From: Tritrichomonas musculus
Lineage: Eukaryota > Parabasalia > Tritrichomonadida > Tritrichomonadidae
Assembly: GCA_039105265.1 (NCBI GenBank)
Contig: JAPFFF010000006.1
Coordinates: 6,324,001 to 6,388,000, forward strand
Length of the DNA: 64,000 nucleotides
Reading direction: 5' to 3'
Positions within the stretch are counted from its first letter, which is position 1. Each line of letters begins with the position of its first letter. Positions 1 through 15,000 of this stretch are shown here, one piece after another. The translations under genes were made by a program, and so were the position numbers. The notes below the pieces were generated by a model that worked only from the letters and a program-made list of their open reading frames with translations, was not told the origin of the DNA and ran no database searches.

Positions 1-3000
1 TCCGAACAAGGCGAAGAAGCGATCAACGATCTCCAAGAACGAATGAACAAACAAGATAATGAACTTAAGTGTCTCAAATATGAAATCAAGAAACTCAAAG
101 AACGACCAATCATTGATAATGTTATTCCTGCCAACATTGAAGAACGAGAAGCTGAAGTTCCAAGCGAAGTTCCACACAATGACGACGATCGACTTTCAGA
201 ACTTGAAGAATCACTCCGCTGCCTCAAACACGAAATCAAATTACTCAAATCACGCGCATCTACCGAAGTCCCAACTAACGACGACTCTCTTCAAGAAGTC
301 ATTGACTCACAACATAAGACCGACGAACTTCTCTCATCTCTTACTGATAAAGTCCATCAACACGATGACCTCTGGAAAGAAATGCTTGAATCGATCAACA
401 AACTTACGAATGGAACTAACCAAGAAGAAGAAGAAGTTCGTTCAGAATTCAAATCCTCACTCGAAAAACTTCTAGGACGAGAACATTCTGAAGAACAAAA
501 TAACCAACCCATGACTGACCAAGAAGGACATCACCATCAAATTGTAGATATTATTGAACTTCCGAATGCATTACGCGAGCTTCAAACCGAAATCGAAGAA
601 CTTCAACCACGACCAGAAGAAAAAGTCACAACAGAAGAACAATCTCACAAAGAAGAAGACGAAGCGATCAACGATCTCCAAGAACGAATGAATAAACAAG
701 ATAATGAACTTAAGTGTCTCAAATATGAAATCAAGAAACTCAAAGAACGACCAATCATTGATAATGTTATTCCTGCCAACATTGAAGAACGAGAAGCTGA
801 AGTTCCAAGCGAAGTTCCACACAATGACGACGATCGACTTTCAGAACTTGAAGAATCACTCCGCTGCCTCAAACACGAAATCAAATTACTCAAATCGCGA
901 CCAATCTCCGCCATACCAACCGAACGATCATCGGAAACCGCACCAGTGGAACGAATTTCGCAAGAACTTAACGCAATTAAATCCATTGTTGACTCGAACA
1001 ATGCAGAACTTAACGAACAGAAAGAAGCACAAGAACTACTCAAATCCGAAATTGAATCTCTTAAAGCTCAACTCAAAGAAGAACAAGATAAATCTAATAA
1101 AGGAACAGAAGAACTTCCAATTTCACCAACCAATAATGAAGATGATCGATTTGAATCAATTGAAGAATCACTCCGCTGCCTCAAACACGAAATCAAATTA
1201 CTCAAATCACAAGCAAACTCAGGAAGTACCACCTCTCCAATTGAAAACTCGACCGAAACTCCAACTGAAACCGAACCAGAACCAACACCACTCACACAAG
1301 AACCTGTTTCTTCCGAAGACATAGAATCTCTTAAATCTGAAATTGAAACCCTTAAGAACCAACTCACAGAAACTCAAATAAATATTTCTAAAGAACAAGA
1401 ATCACTTATGGAAGAAGGACGAACCCTTTCAAGCCGAGTTAACTCAATTGAAGAACAAGAAGTTCAAGAAATTGAACGAATGAACGACGAAATCAATAAA
1501 CTAAAGAATCTTATTGAAAACAACAAAGAAGAACTTAAGAATGAACTGGAACAATTATCAAGAGAGAACAAAGAAGAACTTAATCAAATTAAGCACGATT
1601 TCAATAACAACAATGACGAAGATCAACCACAAGAAAGAAAAGAAGAAGATACCCGAACTCTTCCTGAGAATATTGAAGAAGAAATCAAGAAACTTCAATT
1701 GATTTCAGATTCTAACAAAGACAACCTTTCTAAATTGATTTCAGAAGGAGCATCTCTTGAAGAAAAGATTTGTAATATGAATGAAGAAATCAGACAAATT
1801 AAAGAAATAGATAGTAATATTAACAAATTATCTAATGAATTTCGATGTATCAAATATGAAATCAAGAAACTCAAAGAACGACCAATCATTGATAATGTTA
1901 TTCCTGCCAACATTGAAGAACGAGAAGCTGAAGTTCCAAGCGAAGTTCCACACAATGACGACGATCGACTTTCAGAACTTGAAGAATCACTCCGCTGCCT
2001 CAAACACGAAATCAAATTACTCAAATCACGCGCATCTACCGAAGTCCCAACTAACGACGACTCTCTTCAAGAAGTCATTGACTCACAACATAAGACCGAC
2101 GAACTTCTCTCATCTCTTACTGATAAAGTCCATCAACACGATGACCTCTGGAAAGAAATGCTTGAATCGATCAACAAACTTACGAATGGAACTAACCAAG
2201 AAGAAGAAGAAGTTCGTTCAGAATTCAAATCCTCACTTGACAAACTTCTTGAACAAGAACTTAGCCAAACCAAGAAACCATTCACCGATCAAATATCCGA
2301 ACACCAACATCAAATTGTAGATATTATTGAACTTCCGAATACATTACGCGAGCTTCAAACCGAAATCGAAGAACTTCAACCACGACCAGAAGAAAAAGTC
2401 ACAACAGAAGAACAATCTCACAAAGAAGAAGACGAAGCGATCAACGATCTCCAAGAACGAATGAATAAACAAGATAATGAACTTAAGTGTCTCAAATATG
2501 AAATCAAGAAACTCAAAGAACGACCAATCATTGATAATGTTATTCCTGCCAACATTGAAGAACGAGAAGCTGAAGTTCCAAGCGAAGTTCCACACAATGA
2601 CGACGATCGTCTTTCAGAACTTGAAGAATCACTCCGCTGCCTCAAACACGAAATCAAATTACTCAAATCGCGACCAATCTCCGCCATACCAACCGAACGA
2701 TCATCGGAAACCGCACCAGTGGAACGAGTTTCACAAGAACTTAACGCAATTAAATCCATTGTTGACTCGAACAATGCAGAACTTAACGAACAGAAAGAAG
2801 CACAAGAACTACTCAAATCCGAAATTGAATCTCTTAAAGCTCAACTCAAAGAAGAACAAGATAAATCTAATAAAGGAACAGAAGAACTTCCAATTTCACC
2901 AACCAATAATGAAGATGATCGATTTGAATCAATTGAAGAATCACTCCGCTGCCTCAAACACGAAATCAAATTACTCAAATCACAAGCAAACTCAGGAAGT

Positions 3001-6000
3001 ACCACCTCTCCAATTGAAAACTCGACCGAAACTCCAACTGAAACCGAACCAGAACCAACACCACTCACACAAGAACCTGTTTCTTCCAAAGACATAGAAT
3101 CTCTTAAATCTGAAATTGAAACCCTTAAGAACCAACTCACAGAAACTCAAATAAATATTTCTAAAGAACAAGAATCACTTATGGAAGAAGGACGAACCCT
3201 TTCAAGCCGAGTTAACTCAATTGAAGAACAAGAAGTTCAAGAAATTGAACGAATGAACGACGAAATCAATAAACTAAAGAATCTTATTGAAAACAACAAA
3301 GAAGAACTTAAGAATGAACTGGAACAATTATCAAGAGAGAACAAAGAAGAACTTAATCAAATTAAGCACGATTTCAATAACAACAATGACGAAGATCAAC
3401 CACAAGAAAGAAAAGAAGAAGATACCCGAACTCTTCCTGAGAATATTGAAGAAGAAATCAAGAAACTTCAATTGATTTCAGATTCTAACAAAGACAACCT
3501 TTCTAAATTGATTTCAGAAGGAGCATCTCTTGAAGAAAAGATTTGTAATATGAATGAAGAAATCAGACAAATTAAAGAAATAGATAGTAATATTAACAAA
3601 TTATCTAATGAATTTCGATGTATCAAATATGAAATCAAGAAACTCAAAGAACGACCAATCATTGATAATGTTATTCCTGCCAACATTGAAGAACGAGAAG
3701 CTGAAGTTCCAAGCGAAGTTCCACACAATGACGACGATCGACTTTCAGAACTTGAAGAATCACTCCGCTGCCTCAAACACGAAATCAAATTACTCAAATC
3801 GCGACCAATCTCCGCCATACCAACCGAACGATCATCGGAAACCGCACCAGTGGAACGAATTTCGCAAGAACTTAACGCAATTAAATCCATTGTTGACTCG
3901 AACAATGCAGAACTTAACGAACAGAAAGAAGCACAAGAACTACTCAAATCCGAAATTGAATCTCTTAAAGCTCAACTCAAAGAAGAACAAGATAAATCCG
4001 ATAAAGCAGCCGAATCACGATCCGAACAAGGCGAAGAAGCGATCAACGATCTCCAAGAACGAATGAACAAACAAGATAATGAACTTAAGTGTCTCAAATA
4101 TGAAATCAAGAAACTCAAAGAACGACCAATCATTGATAATGTTATTCCTGCCAACATTGAAGAACGAGAAGCTGAAGTTCCAAGCGAAGTTCCACACAAT
4201 GACGACGATCGTCTTTCAGAACTTGAAGAATCACTCCGCTGCCTCAAACACGAAATCAAATTACTCAAATCACGCGCATCTACCGAAGTTCCAACTAACG
4301 ACGACTCTCTTCAAGAAGTCATTGACTCACAACATAAGACCGACGAACTTCTCTCATCTCTTACTGATAAAGTCCATCAACACGATGACCTCTGGAAAGA
4401 AATGCTTGAATCGATCAACAAACTTACGAATGGAACTAACCAAGAAGAAGAAGAAGTTCGTTCAGAATTCAAATCCTCACTTGACAAACTTCTTGAACAA
4501 GAACTTAGCCAAACCAAGAAACCATTCACCGATCAAATATCCGAACACCAACATCAAATTGTAGATATTATTGAACTTCCGAATACATTACGCGAGCTTC
4601 AAACCGAAATCGAAGAACTTCAACCACGACCAGAAGAAAAAGTCACAACAGAAGAACAATCTCACAAAGAAGAAGACGAAGCGATCAACGATCTCCAAGA
4701 ACGAATGAATAAACAAGATAATGAACTTAAGTGTCTCAAATATGAAATCAAGAAACTCAAAGAACGACCAATCATTGATAATGTTATTCCTGCCAACATT
4801 GAAGAACGAGAAGCTGAAGTTCCAAGCGAAGTTCCACACAATGACGACGATCGTCTTTCAGAACTTGAAGAATCACTCCGCTGCCTCAAACACGAAATCA
4901 AATTACTCAAATCACGCGCATCTACCGAAGTTCCAACTAACGACGACTCTCTTCAAGAAGTCATTGACTCACAACATAAGACCGACGAACTTCTCTCATC
5001 TCTTACTGATAAAGTCCATCAACACGATGACCTCTGGAAAGAAATGCTTGAATCGATCAACAAACTTACGAATGGAACTAACCAAGAAGAAGAAGAAGTT
5101 CGTTCAGAATTCAAATCCTCACTTGACAAACTTCTTGAACAAGAACTTAGCCAAACCAAGAAACCATTCACCGATCAAATATCCGAACACCAACATCAAA
5201 TCAAAGACATCGAAGATCTTCAAGATGCTCTTGAACGACTGAAAGAAGATATTGATGAAGTTCGAGCCGAAAACAAAGATAATTTACAAGATGAACTTGA
5301 GAAAGAAATTGAAAAGAATCAATCTAAAGCCAATAAAGAACAAGAAGAACTAAAGAATGAACTCCGATGCCTCAAATATGAAATCAAGAAACTCAAAGAA
5401 CGACCAATCATTGATAATGTTATTCCTGCCAACATTGAAGAACGAGAAGCTGAAGTTCCAAGCGAAGTTCCACACAATGACGACGATCGACTTTCAGAAC
5501 TTGAAGAATCACTCCGCTGCCTCAAACACGAAATCAAATTACTCAAATCGCGACCAATCTCCGCCATACCAACCGAACGATCATCGGAAACCGCACCAGC
5601 GGAACGAGTTTCGCAAGAACTTAACGCAATTAAATCCATTGTTGACTCGAACAATGCAGAACTTAACGAACAGAAAGAAGCACAAGAACTACTCAAATCC
5701 GAAATTGAATCTCTTAAAGCTCAACTCAAAGAAGAACAAGATAAATCCGATAAAGCAGCCGAATCACGAGCAGAGCAAGAACGAACACTTGAAGGCCGAC
5801 TTCAATCATTAGAAGAGAAAGCTAATATTGAGAAAGAAATGAAAGAAGAAATTGACAACCTCAAGAAATCACTCAATGACAATCAATCTAATGATTCAGA
5901 AGAACGTGCAAGCATTGAGAATTCACTCCGCTGCCTCAAACACGAAATCAAATTACTCAAATCGCGACCAATCTCCGCCATACCAACCGAACGATCATCG

Positions 6001-9000
6001 GAAACCGCACCAGCGGAACGAGTTTCGCAAGAACTTAACGCAATTAAATCCATTGTTGACTCGAACAATGCAGAACTTAACGAACAGAAAGAAGCACAAG
6101 AACTACTCAAATCCGAAATTGAATCTCTTAAAGCTCAACTCAAAGAAGAACAAGATAAATCCGATAAAGCAGCCGAATCACGATCCGAACAAGGCGAAGA
6201 AGCGATCAACGATCTCCAAGAACGAATGAACAAACAAGATAATGAACTTAAGTGTCTCAAATATGAAATCAAGAAACTCAAAGAACGACCAATCATTGAT
6301 AATGTTATTCCTGCCAACATTGAAGAACGAGAAGCTGAAGTTCCAAGCGAAGTTCCACACAATGACGACGATCGACTTTCAGAACTTGAAGAATCCATAC
6401 GCTGTATTAAATATGAATTTAAAAAACTCAAATATATTGCTATTGATTCCTCTTCTCTTATTTCTAGAAATGAATATTTATTTTTTGATAAAAGAATAAA
6501 TGATATTCAGGATCAATTGGATTCTCAACAAGAATTATGGAATAACAATCTTCAAATGATTAATAATATTCTTCATTCTTCTGATTCAAAAACTAACCCT
6601 ACTTATGACAAATCTCTTTATAATGATAATTTATCTTCTTCAAATAAATTAAATAATCAATTTAATAATATAATTATATTTGACTCCCAAACCTCTTCAC
6701 AACATCTTGTTTTCTCTAATAAATTTGATCAATTATACAATAATCTTAAATCCTCTCAAGATCAAATATCCTTTATTAATGAATCTATTTCGTGCATTAA
6801 ATATGAACTTAAGAAACTTATTCAAAATTCTCATCCTGAATACATAGAAGAAATAAACTCTCAAAAAGAGAGGATTGATTCAATTGAAGAAAAAATTAAT
6901 GAACAACAACAACTATGGAATAATATACTTAACCTAACAAACAATATACTCCAAAATCCATATCCATATAAAGATAATAAAGAAGATTTATCAAAAGAAA
7001 TTAGAAATAAATTTAAAGATTCTGTTGATAATATAATTGAAAATGAGATAGAAAATGATAGGAATATGAATAAGGATGATTTTCAAGATTTACATCAACA
7101 TCAAATTATTGATATTGTTGAGTTACCTAATGCATTACGTGAATTACAAACCGAAATCGAAGAACTTCAACCACGACCAGAAGAAAAAGTCACAACAGAA
7201 GAACAATCTCACAAAGAAGAAGACGAAGCGATCAACGATCTCCAAGAACGAATGAACAAACAAGATAATGAACTTAAGTGTCTCAAATATGAAATCAAGA
7301 AACTCAAAGAACGACCAATTATTGATAATGTTATTCCTGCCAACATTGAAGAACGAGAAGCTGAAGTTCCAAGCGAAGTTCCACACAATGACGACGATCG
7401 ACTTTCAGAACTTGAAGAATCACTCCGCTGCCTCAAACACGAAATCAAATTACTCAAATCGCGACCAATCTCCGCCATACCAACCGAACGATCATCGGAA
7501 ACCGCACCAGTGGAACGAATTTCGCAAGAACTTAACGCAATTAAATCCATTGTTGACTCGAACAATGCAGAACTTAACGAACAGAAAGAAGCACAAGAAC
7601 TACTCAAATCCGAAATTGAATCTCTTAAAGCTCAACTCAAAGAAGAACAAGATAAATCCGATAAAGCAGCCGAATCACGATCCGAACAAGGCGAAGAAGC
7701 GATCAACGATCTCCAAGAACGAATGAACAAACAAGATAATGAACTTAAGTGTCTCAAATATGAAATCAAGAAACTCAAAGAACGACCAATCATTGATAAT
7801 GTTATTCCTGCCAACATTGAAGAACGAGAAGCTGAAGTTCCAAGCGAAGTTCCACACAATGACGACGATCGACTTTCAGAACTTGAAGAATCACTCCGCT
7901 GCCTCAAACACGAAATCAAATTACTCAAATCACGCGCATCTACCGAAGTCCCAACTAACGACGACTCTCTTCAAGAAGTCATTGACTCACAACATAAGAC
8001 CGACGAACTTCTCTCATCTCTTACTGATAAAGTCCATCAACACGATGACCTCTGGAAAGAAATGCTTGAATCGATCAACAAACTTACGAATGGAACTAAC
8101 CAAGAAGAAGAAGAAGTTCGTTCAGAATTCAAATCCTCACTTGACAAACTTCTTGAACAAGAACTTAGCCAAACCAAGAAACCATTCACCGATCAAATAT
8201 CCGAACACCAACATCAAATTGTAGATATTATTGAACTTCCGAATACATTACGCGAGCTTCAAACCGAAATCGAAGAACTTCAACCACGACCAGAAGAAAA
8301 AGTCACAACAGAAGAACAATCTCACAAAGAAGAAGACGAAGCGATCAACGATCTCCAAGAACGAATGAACAAACAAGATAATGAACTTAAGTGTCTCAAA
8401 TATGAAATCAAGAAACTCAAAGAACGACCAATCATTGATAATGTTATTCCTGCCAACATTGAAGAACGAGAAGCTGAAGTTCCAAGCGAAGTTCCACACA
8501 ATGACGACGATCGACTTTCAGAACTTGAAGAATCACTCCGCTGCCTCAAACACGAAATCAAATTACTCAAATCGCGACCAATCTCCGCCATACCAACCGA
8601 ACGATCATCGGAAACCGCACCAGTGGAACGAATTTCGCAAGAACTTAACGCAATTAAATCCATTGTTGACTCGAACAATGCAGAACTTAACGAACAGAAA
8701 GAAGCACAAGAACTACTCAAATCCGAAATTGAATCTCTTAAAGCTCAACTCAAAGAAGAACAAGATAAATCCGATAAAGCAGCCGAATCACGATCCGAAC
8801 AAGGCGAAGAAGCGATCAACGATCTCCAAGAACGAATGAACAAACAAGATAATGAACTTAAGTGTCTCAAATATGAAATCAAGAAACTCAAAGAACGACC
8901 AATCATTGATAATGTTATTCCTGCCAACATTGAAGAACGAGAAGCTGAAGTTCCAAGCGAAGTTCCACACAATGACGACGATCGTCTTTCAGAACTTGAA

Positions 9001-12000
9001 GAATCACTCCGCTGCCTCAAACACGAAATCAAATTACTCAAATCGCGACCAATCTCCGCCATACCAACCGAACGATCATCGGAAACCGCACCAGTGGAAC
9101 GAATTTCGCAAGAACTTAACGCAATTAAATCCATTGTTGACTCGAACAATGCAGAACTTAACGAACAGAAAGAAGCACAAGAACTACTCAAATCCGAAAT
9201 TGAATCTCTTAAAGCTCAACTCAAAGAAGAACAAGATAAATCCGATAAAGCAGCCGAATCACGAGCAGAGCAAGAACGAACACTTGAAGGCCGACTTCAA
9301 TCATTAGAAGAGAAAGCTAATATTGAGAAAGAAATGAAAGAAGAAATTGACAACCTCAAGAAATCACTCAATGACAATCAATCTAATGATTCAGAAGAAC
9401 GTGCAAGCATTGAGAATTCACTCCGCTGCCTCAAACACGAAATCAAATTACTCAAATCGCGACCAATCTCCGCCATACCAACCGAACGATCATCGGAAAC
9501 CGCACCAGCGGAACGAGTTTCGCAAGAACTTAACGCAATTAAATCCATTGTTGACTCGAACAATGCAGAACTTAACGAACAGAAAGAAGCACAAGAACTA
9601 CTCAAATCCGAAATTGAATCTCTTAAAGCTCAACTCAAAGAAGAACAAGATAAATCCGATAAAGCAGCCGAATCACGATCCGAACAAGGCGAAGAAGCGA
9701 TCAACGATCTCCAAGAACGAATGAATAAACAAGATAATGAACTTAAGTGTCTCAAATATGAAATCAAGAAACTCAAAGAACGACCAATCATTGATAATGT
9801 TATTCCTGCCAACATTGAAGAACGAGAAGCTGAAGTTCCAAGCGAAGTTCCACACAATGACGACGATCGTCTTTCAGAACTTGAAGAATCACTCCGCTGC
9901 CTCAAACACGAAATCAAATTACTCAAATCACGCGCATCTACCGAAGTCCCAACTAACGACGACTCTCTTCAAGAAGTCATTGACTCACAACATAAGACCG
10001 ACGAACTTCTCTCATCTCTTACTGATAAAGTCCATCAACACGATGACCTCTGGAAAGAAATGCTTGAATCGATCAACAAACTTACGAATGGAACTAACCA
10101 AGAAGAAGAAGAAGTTCGTTCAGAATTCAAATCCTCACTCGAAAAACTTCTAGGACGAGAACATTCTGAAGAACAAAATAACCAACCCATGACTGACCAA
10201 GAAGGACATCACCATCAAATTGTAGATATTATTGAACTTCCGAATGCATTACGCGAACTTCAAACCGAAATCGAAGAACTTCAACCACGACCAGAAGAAA
10301 AAGTCACAACAGAAGAACAATCTCACAAAGAAGAAGACGAAGCGATCAACGATCTCCAAGAACGAATGAATAAACAAGATAATGAACTTAAGTGTCTCAA
10401 ATATGAAATCAAGAAACTCAAAGAACGACCAATCATTGATAATGTTATTCCTGCCAACATTGAAGAACGAGAAGCTGAAGTTCCAAGCGAAGTTCCACAC
10501 AATGACGACGATCGTCTTTCAGAACTTGAAGAATCACTCCGCTGCCTCAAACACGAAATCAAATTACTCAAATCGCGACCAATCTCCGCCATACCAACCG
10601 AACGATCATCGGAAACCGCACCAGTGGAACGAGTTTCGCAAGAACTTAACGCAATTAAATCCATTGTTGACTCGAACAATGCAGAACTTAACGAACAGAA
10701 AGAAGCACAAGAACTACTCAAATCCGAAATTGAATCTCTTAAAGCTCAACTCAAAGAAGAACAAGATAAATCTAATAAAGGAACAGAAGAACTTCCAATT
10801 TCACCAACCAATAATGAAGATGATCGATTTGAATCAATTGAAGAATCACTCCGCTGCCTCAAACACGAAATCAAATTACTCAAATCACAAGCAAACTCAG
10901 GAAGTACCACCTCTCCAATTGAAAACTCGACCGAAACTCCAACTGAAACCGAACCAGAACCAACACCACTCACACAAGAACCTGTTTCTTCCAAAGACAT
11001 AGAATCTCTTAAATCTGAAATTGAAACCCTTAAGAACCAACTCACAGAAACTCAAATAAATATTTCTAAAGAACAAGAATCACTTATGGAAGAAGGACGA
11101 ACCCTTTCAAGCCGAGTTAACTCAATTGAAGAACAAGAAGTTCAAGAAATTGAACGAATGAACGACGAAATCAATAAACTAAAGAATCTTATTGAAAACA
11201 ACAAAGAAGAACTTAAGAATGAACTGGAACAATTATCAAGAGAGAACAAAGAAGAACTTAATCAAATTAAGCACGATTTCAATAACAACAATGACGAAGA
11301 TCAACCACAAGAAAGAAAAGAAGAAGATACCCGAACTCTTCCTGAGAATATTGAAGAAGAAATCAAGAAACTTCAATTGATTTCAGATTCTAACAAAGAC
11401 AACCTTTCTAAATTGATTTCAGAAGGAGCATCTCTTGAAGAAAAGATTTGTAATATGAATGAAGAAATCAGACAAATTAAAGAAATAGATAGTAATATTA
11501 ACAAATTATCTAATGAATTTCGATGTATCAAATATGAAATCAAGAAACTCAAAGAACGACCAATCATTGATAATGTTATTCCTGCCAACATTGAAGAACG
11601 AGAAGCTGAAGTTCCAAGCGAAGTTCCACACAATGACGACGATCGACTTTCAGAACTTGAAGAATCACTCCGCTGCCTCAAACACGAAATCAAATTACTC
11701 AAATCACGCGCATCTACCGAAGTCCCAACTAACGACGACTCTCTTCAAGAAGTCATTGACTCACAACATAAGACCGACGAACTTCTCTCATCTCTTACTG
11801 ATAAAGTCCATCAACACGATGACCTCTGGAAAGAAATGCTTGAATCGATCAACAAACTTACGAATGGAACTAACCAAGAAGAAGAAGAAGTTCGTTCAGA
11901 ATTCAAATCCTCACTTGACAAACTTCTTGAACAAGAACTTAGCCAAACCAAGAAACCATTCACCGATCAAATATCCGAACACCAACATCAAATTGTAGAT

Positions 12001-15000
12001 ATTATTGAACTTCCGAATACATTACGCGAGCTTCAAACCGAAATCGAAGAACTTCAACCACGACCAGAAGAAAAAGTCACAACAGAAGAACAATCTCACA
12101 AAGAAGAAGACGAAGCGATCAACGATCTCCAAGAACGAATGAATAAACAAGATAATGAACTTAAGTGTCTCAAATATGAAATCAAGAAACTCAAAGAACG
12201 ACCAATCATTGATAATGTTATTCCTGCCAACATTGAAGAACGAGAAGCTGAAGTTCCAAGCGAAGTTCCACACAATGACGACGATCGACTTTCAGAACTT
12301 GAAGAATCACTCCGCTGCCTCAAACACGAAATCAAATTACTCAAATCGCGACCAATCTCCGCCATACCAACCGAACGATCATCGGAAACCGCACCAGTGG
12401 AACGAATTTCGCAAGAACTTAACGCAATTAAATCCATTGTTGACTCGAACAATGCAGAACTTAACGAACAGAAAGAAGCACAAGAACTACTCAAATCCGA
12501 AATTGAATCTCTTAAAGCTCAACTCAAAGAAGAACAAGATAAATCCGATAAAGCAGCCGAATCACGATCCGAACAAGGCGAAGAAGCGATCAACGATCTC
12601 CAAGAACGAATGAACAAACAAGATAATGAACTTAAGTGTCTCAAATATGAAATCAAGAAACTCAAAGAACGACCAATCATTGATAATGTTATTCCTGCCA
12701 ACATTGAAGAACGAGAAGCTGAAGTTCCAAGCGAAGTTCCACACAATGACGACGATCGACTTTCAGAACTTGAAGAATCACTCCGCTGCCTCAAACACGA
12801 AATCAAATTACTCAAATCACGCGCATCTACCGAAGTCCCAACTAACGACGACTCTCTTCAAGAAGTCATTGACTCACAACATAAGACCGACGAACTTCTC
12901 TCATCTCTTACTGATAAAGTCCATCAACACGATGACCTCTGGAAAGAAATGCTTGAATCGATCAACAAACTTACGAATGGAACTAACCAAGAAGAAGAAG
13001 AAGTTCGTTCAGAATTCAAATCCTCACTTGACAAACTTCTTGAACAAGAACTTAGCCAAACCAAGAAACCATTCACCGATCAAATATCCGAACACCAACA
13101 TCAAATCAAAGACATCGAAGATCTTCAAGATGCTCTTGAACGACTGAAAGAAGATATTGATGAAGTTCGAGCCGAAAACAAAGATAATTTACAAGATGAA
13201 CTTGAGAAAGAAATTGAAAAGAATCAATCTAAAGCCAATAAAGAACAAGAAGAACTAAAGAATGAACTCCGATGCCTCAAATATGAAATCAAGAAACTCA
13301 AAGAACGACCAATCATTGATAATGTTATTCCTGCCAACATTGAAGAACGAGAAGCTGAAGTTCCAAGCGAAGTTCCACACAATGACGACGATCGACTTTC
13401 AGAACTTGAAGAATCACTCCGCTGCCTCAAACACGAAATCAAATTACTCAAATCGCGACCAATCTCCGCCATACCAACCGAACGATCATCGGAAACCGCA
13501 CCAGCGGAACGAGTTTCGCAAGAACTTAACGCAATTAAATCCATTGTTGACTCGAACAATGCAGAACTTAACGAACAGAAAGAAGCACAAGAACTACTCA
13601 AATCCGAAATTGAATCTCTTAAAGCTCAACTCAAAGAAGAACAAGATAAATCCGATAAAGCAGCCGAATCACGAGCAGAGCAAGAACGAACACTTGAAGG
13701 CCGACTTCAATCATTAGAAGAGAAAGCTAATATTGAGAAAGAAATGAAAGAAGAAATTGACAACCTCAAGAAATCACTCAATGACAATCAATCTAATGAT
13801 TCAGAAGAACGTGCAAGCATTGAGAATTCACTCCGCTGCCTCAAACACGAAATCAAATTACTCAAATCGCGACCAATCTCCGCCATACCAACCGAACGAT
13901 CATCGGAAACCGCACCAGCGGAACGAGTTTCACAAGAACTTAACGCAATTAAATCCATTGTTGACTCGAACAATGCAGAACTTAACGAACAGAAAGAAGC
14001 ACAAGAACTACTCAAATCCGAAATTGAATCTCTTAAAGCTCAACTCAAAGAAGAACAAGATAAATCCGATAAAGCAGCCGAATCACGATCCGAACAAGGC
14101 GAAGAAGCGATCAACGATCTCCAAGAACGAATGAACAAACAAGATAATGAACTTAAGTGTCTCAAATATGAAATCAAGAAACTCAAAGAACGACCAATCA
14201 TTGATAATGTTATTCCTGCCAACATTGAAGAACGAGAAGCTGAAGTTCCAAGCGAAGTTCCACACAATGACGACGATCGACTTTCAGAACTTGAAGAATC
14301 ACTCCGCTGCCTCAAACACGAAATCAAATTACTCAAATCACGCGCATCTACCGAAGTCCCAACTAACGACGACTCTCTTCAAGAAGTCATTGACTCACAA
14401 CATAAGACCGACGAACTTCTCTCATCTCTTACTGATAAAGTCCATCAACACGATGACCTCTGGAAAGAAATGCTTGAATCGATCAACAAACTTACGAATG
14501 GAACTAACCAAGAAGAAGAAGAAGTTCGTTCAGAATTCAAATCCTCACTCGAAAAACTTCTTGAACAAGAACTTAGCCAAACCAAGAAACCATTCACCGA
14601 TCAAATATCCGAACACCAACATCAAATTGTAGATATTATTGAACTTCCGAATACATTACGCGAGCTTCAAACCGAAATCGAAGAACTTCAACCACGACCA
14701 GAAGAAAAAGTCACAACAGAAGAACAATCTCACAAAGAAGAAGACGAAGCGATCAACGATCTCCAAGAACGAATGAACAAACAAGATAATGAACTTAAGT
14801 GTCTCAAATATGAAATCAAGAAACTCAAAGAACGACCAATCATTGATAATGTTATTCCTGCCAACATTGAAGAACGAGAAGCTGAAGTTCCAAGCGAAGT
14901 TCCACACAATGACGACGATCGACTTTCAGAACTTGAAGAATCACTCCGCTGCCTCAAACACGAAATCAAATTACTCAAATCGCGACCAATCTCCGCCATA

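Noticed and set aside
545-11668. Repeat array considered as satellite DNA or CRISPR-like array
   Set aside because: Units are coding, in frame and without spacers; the frame is open over 33.8 kb. No CRISPR features.
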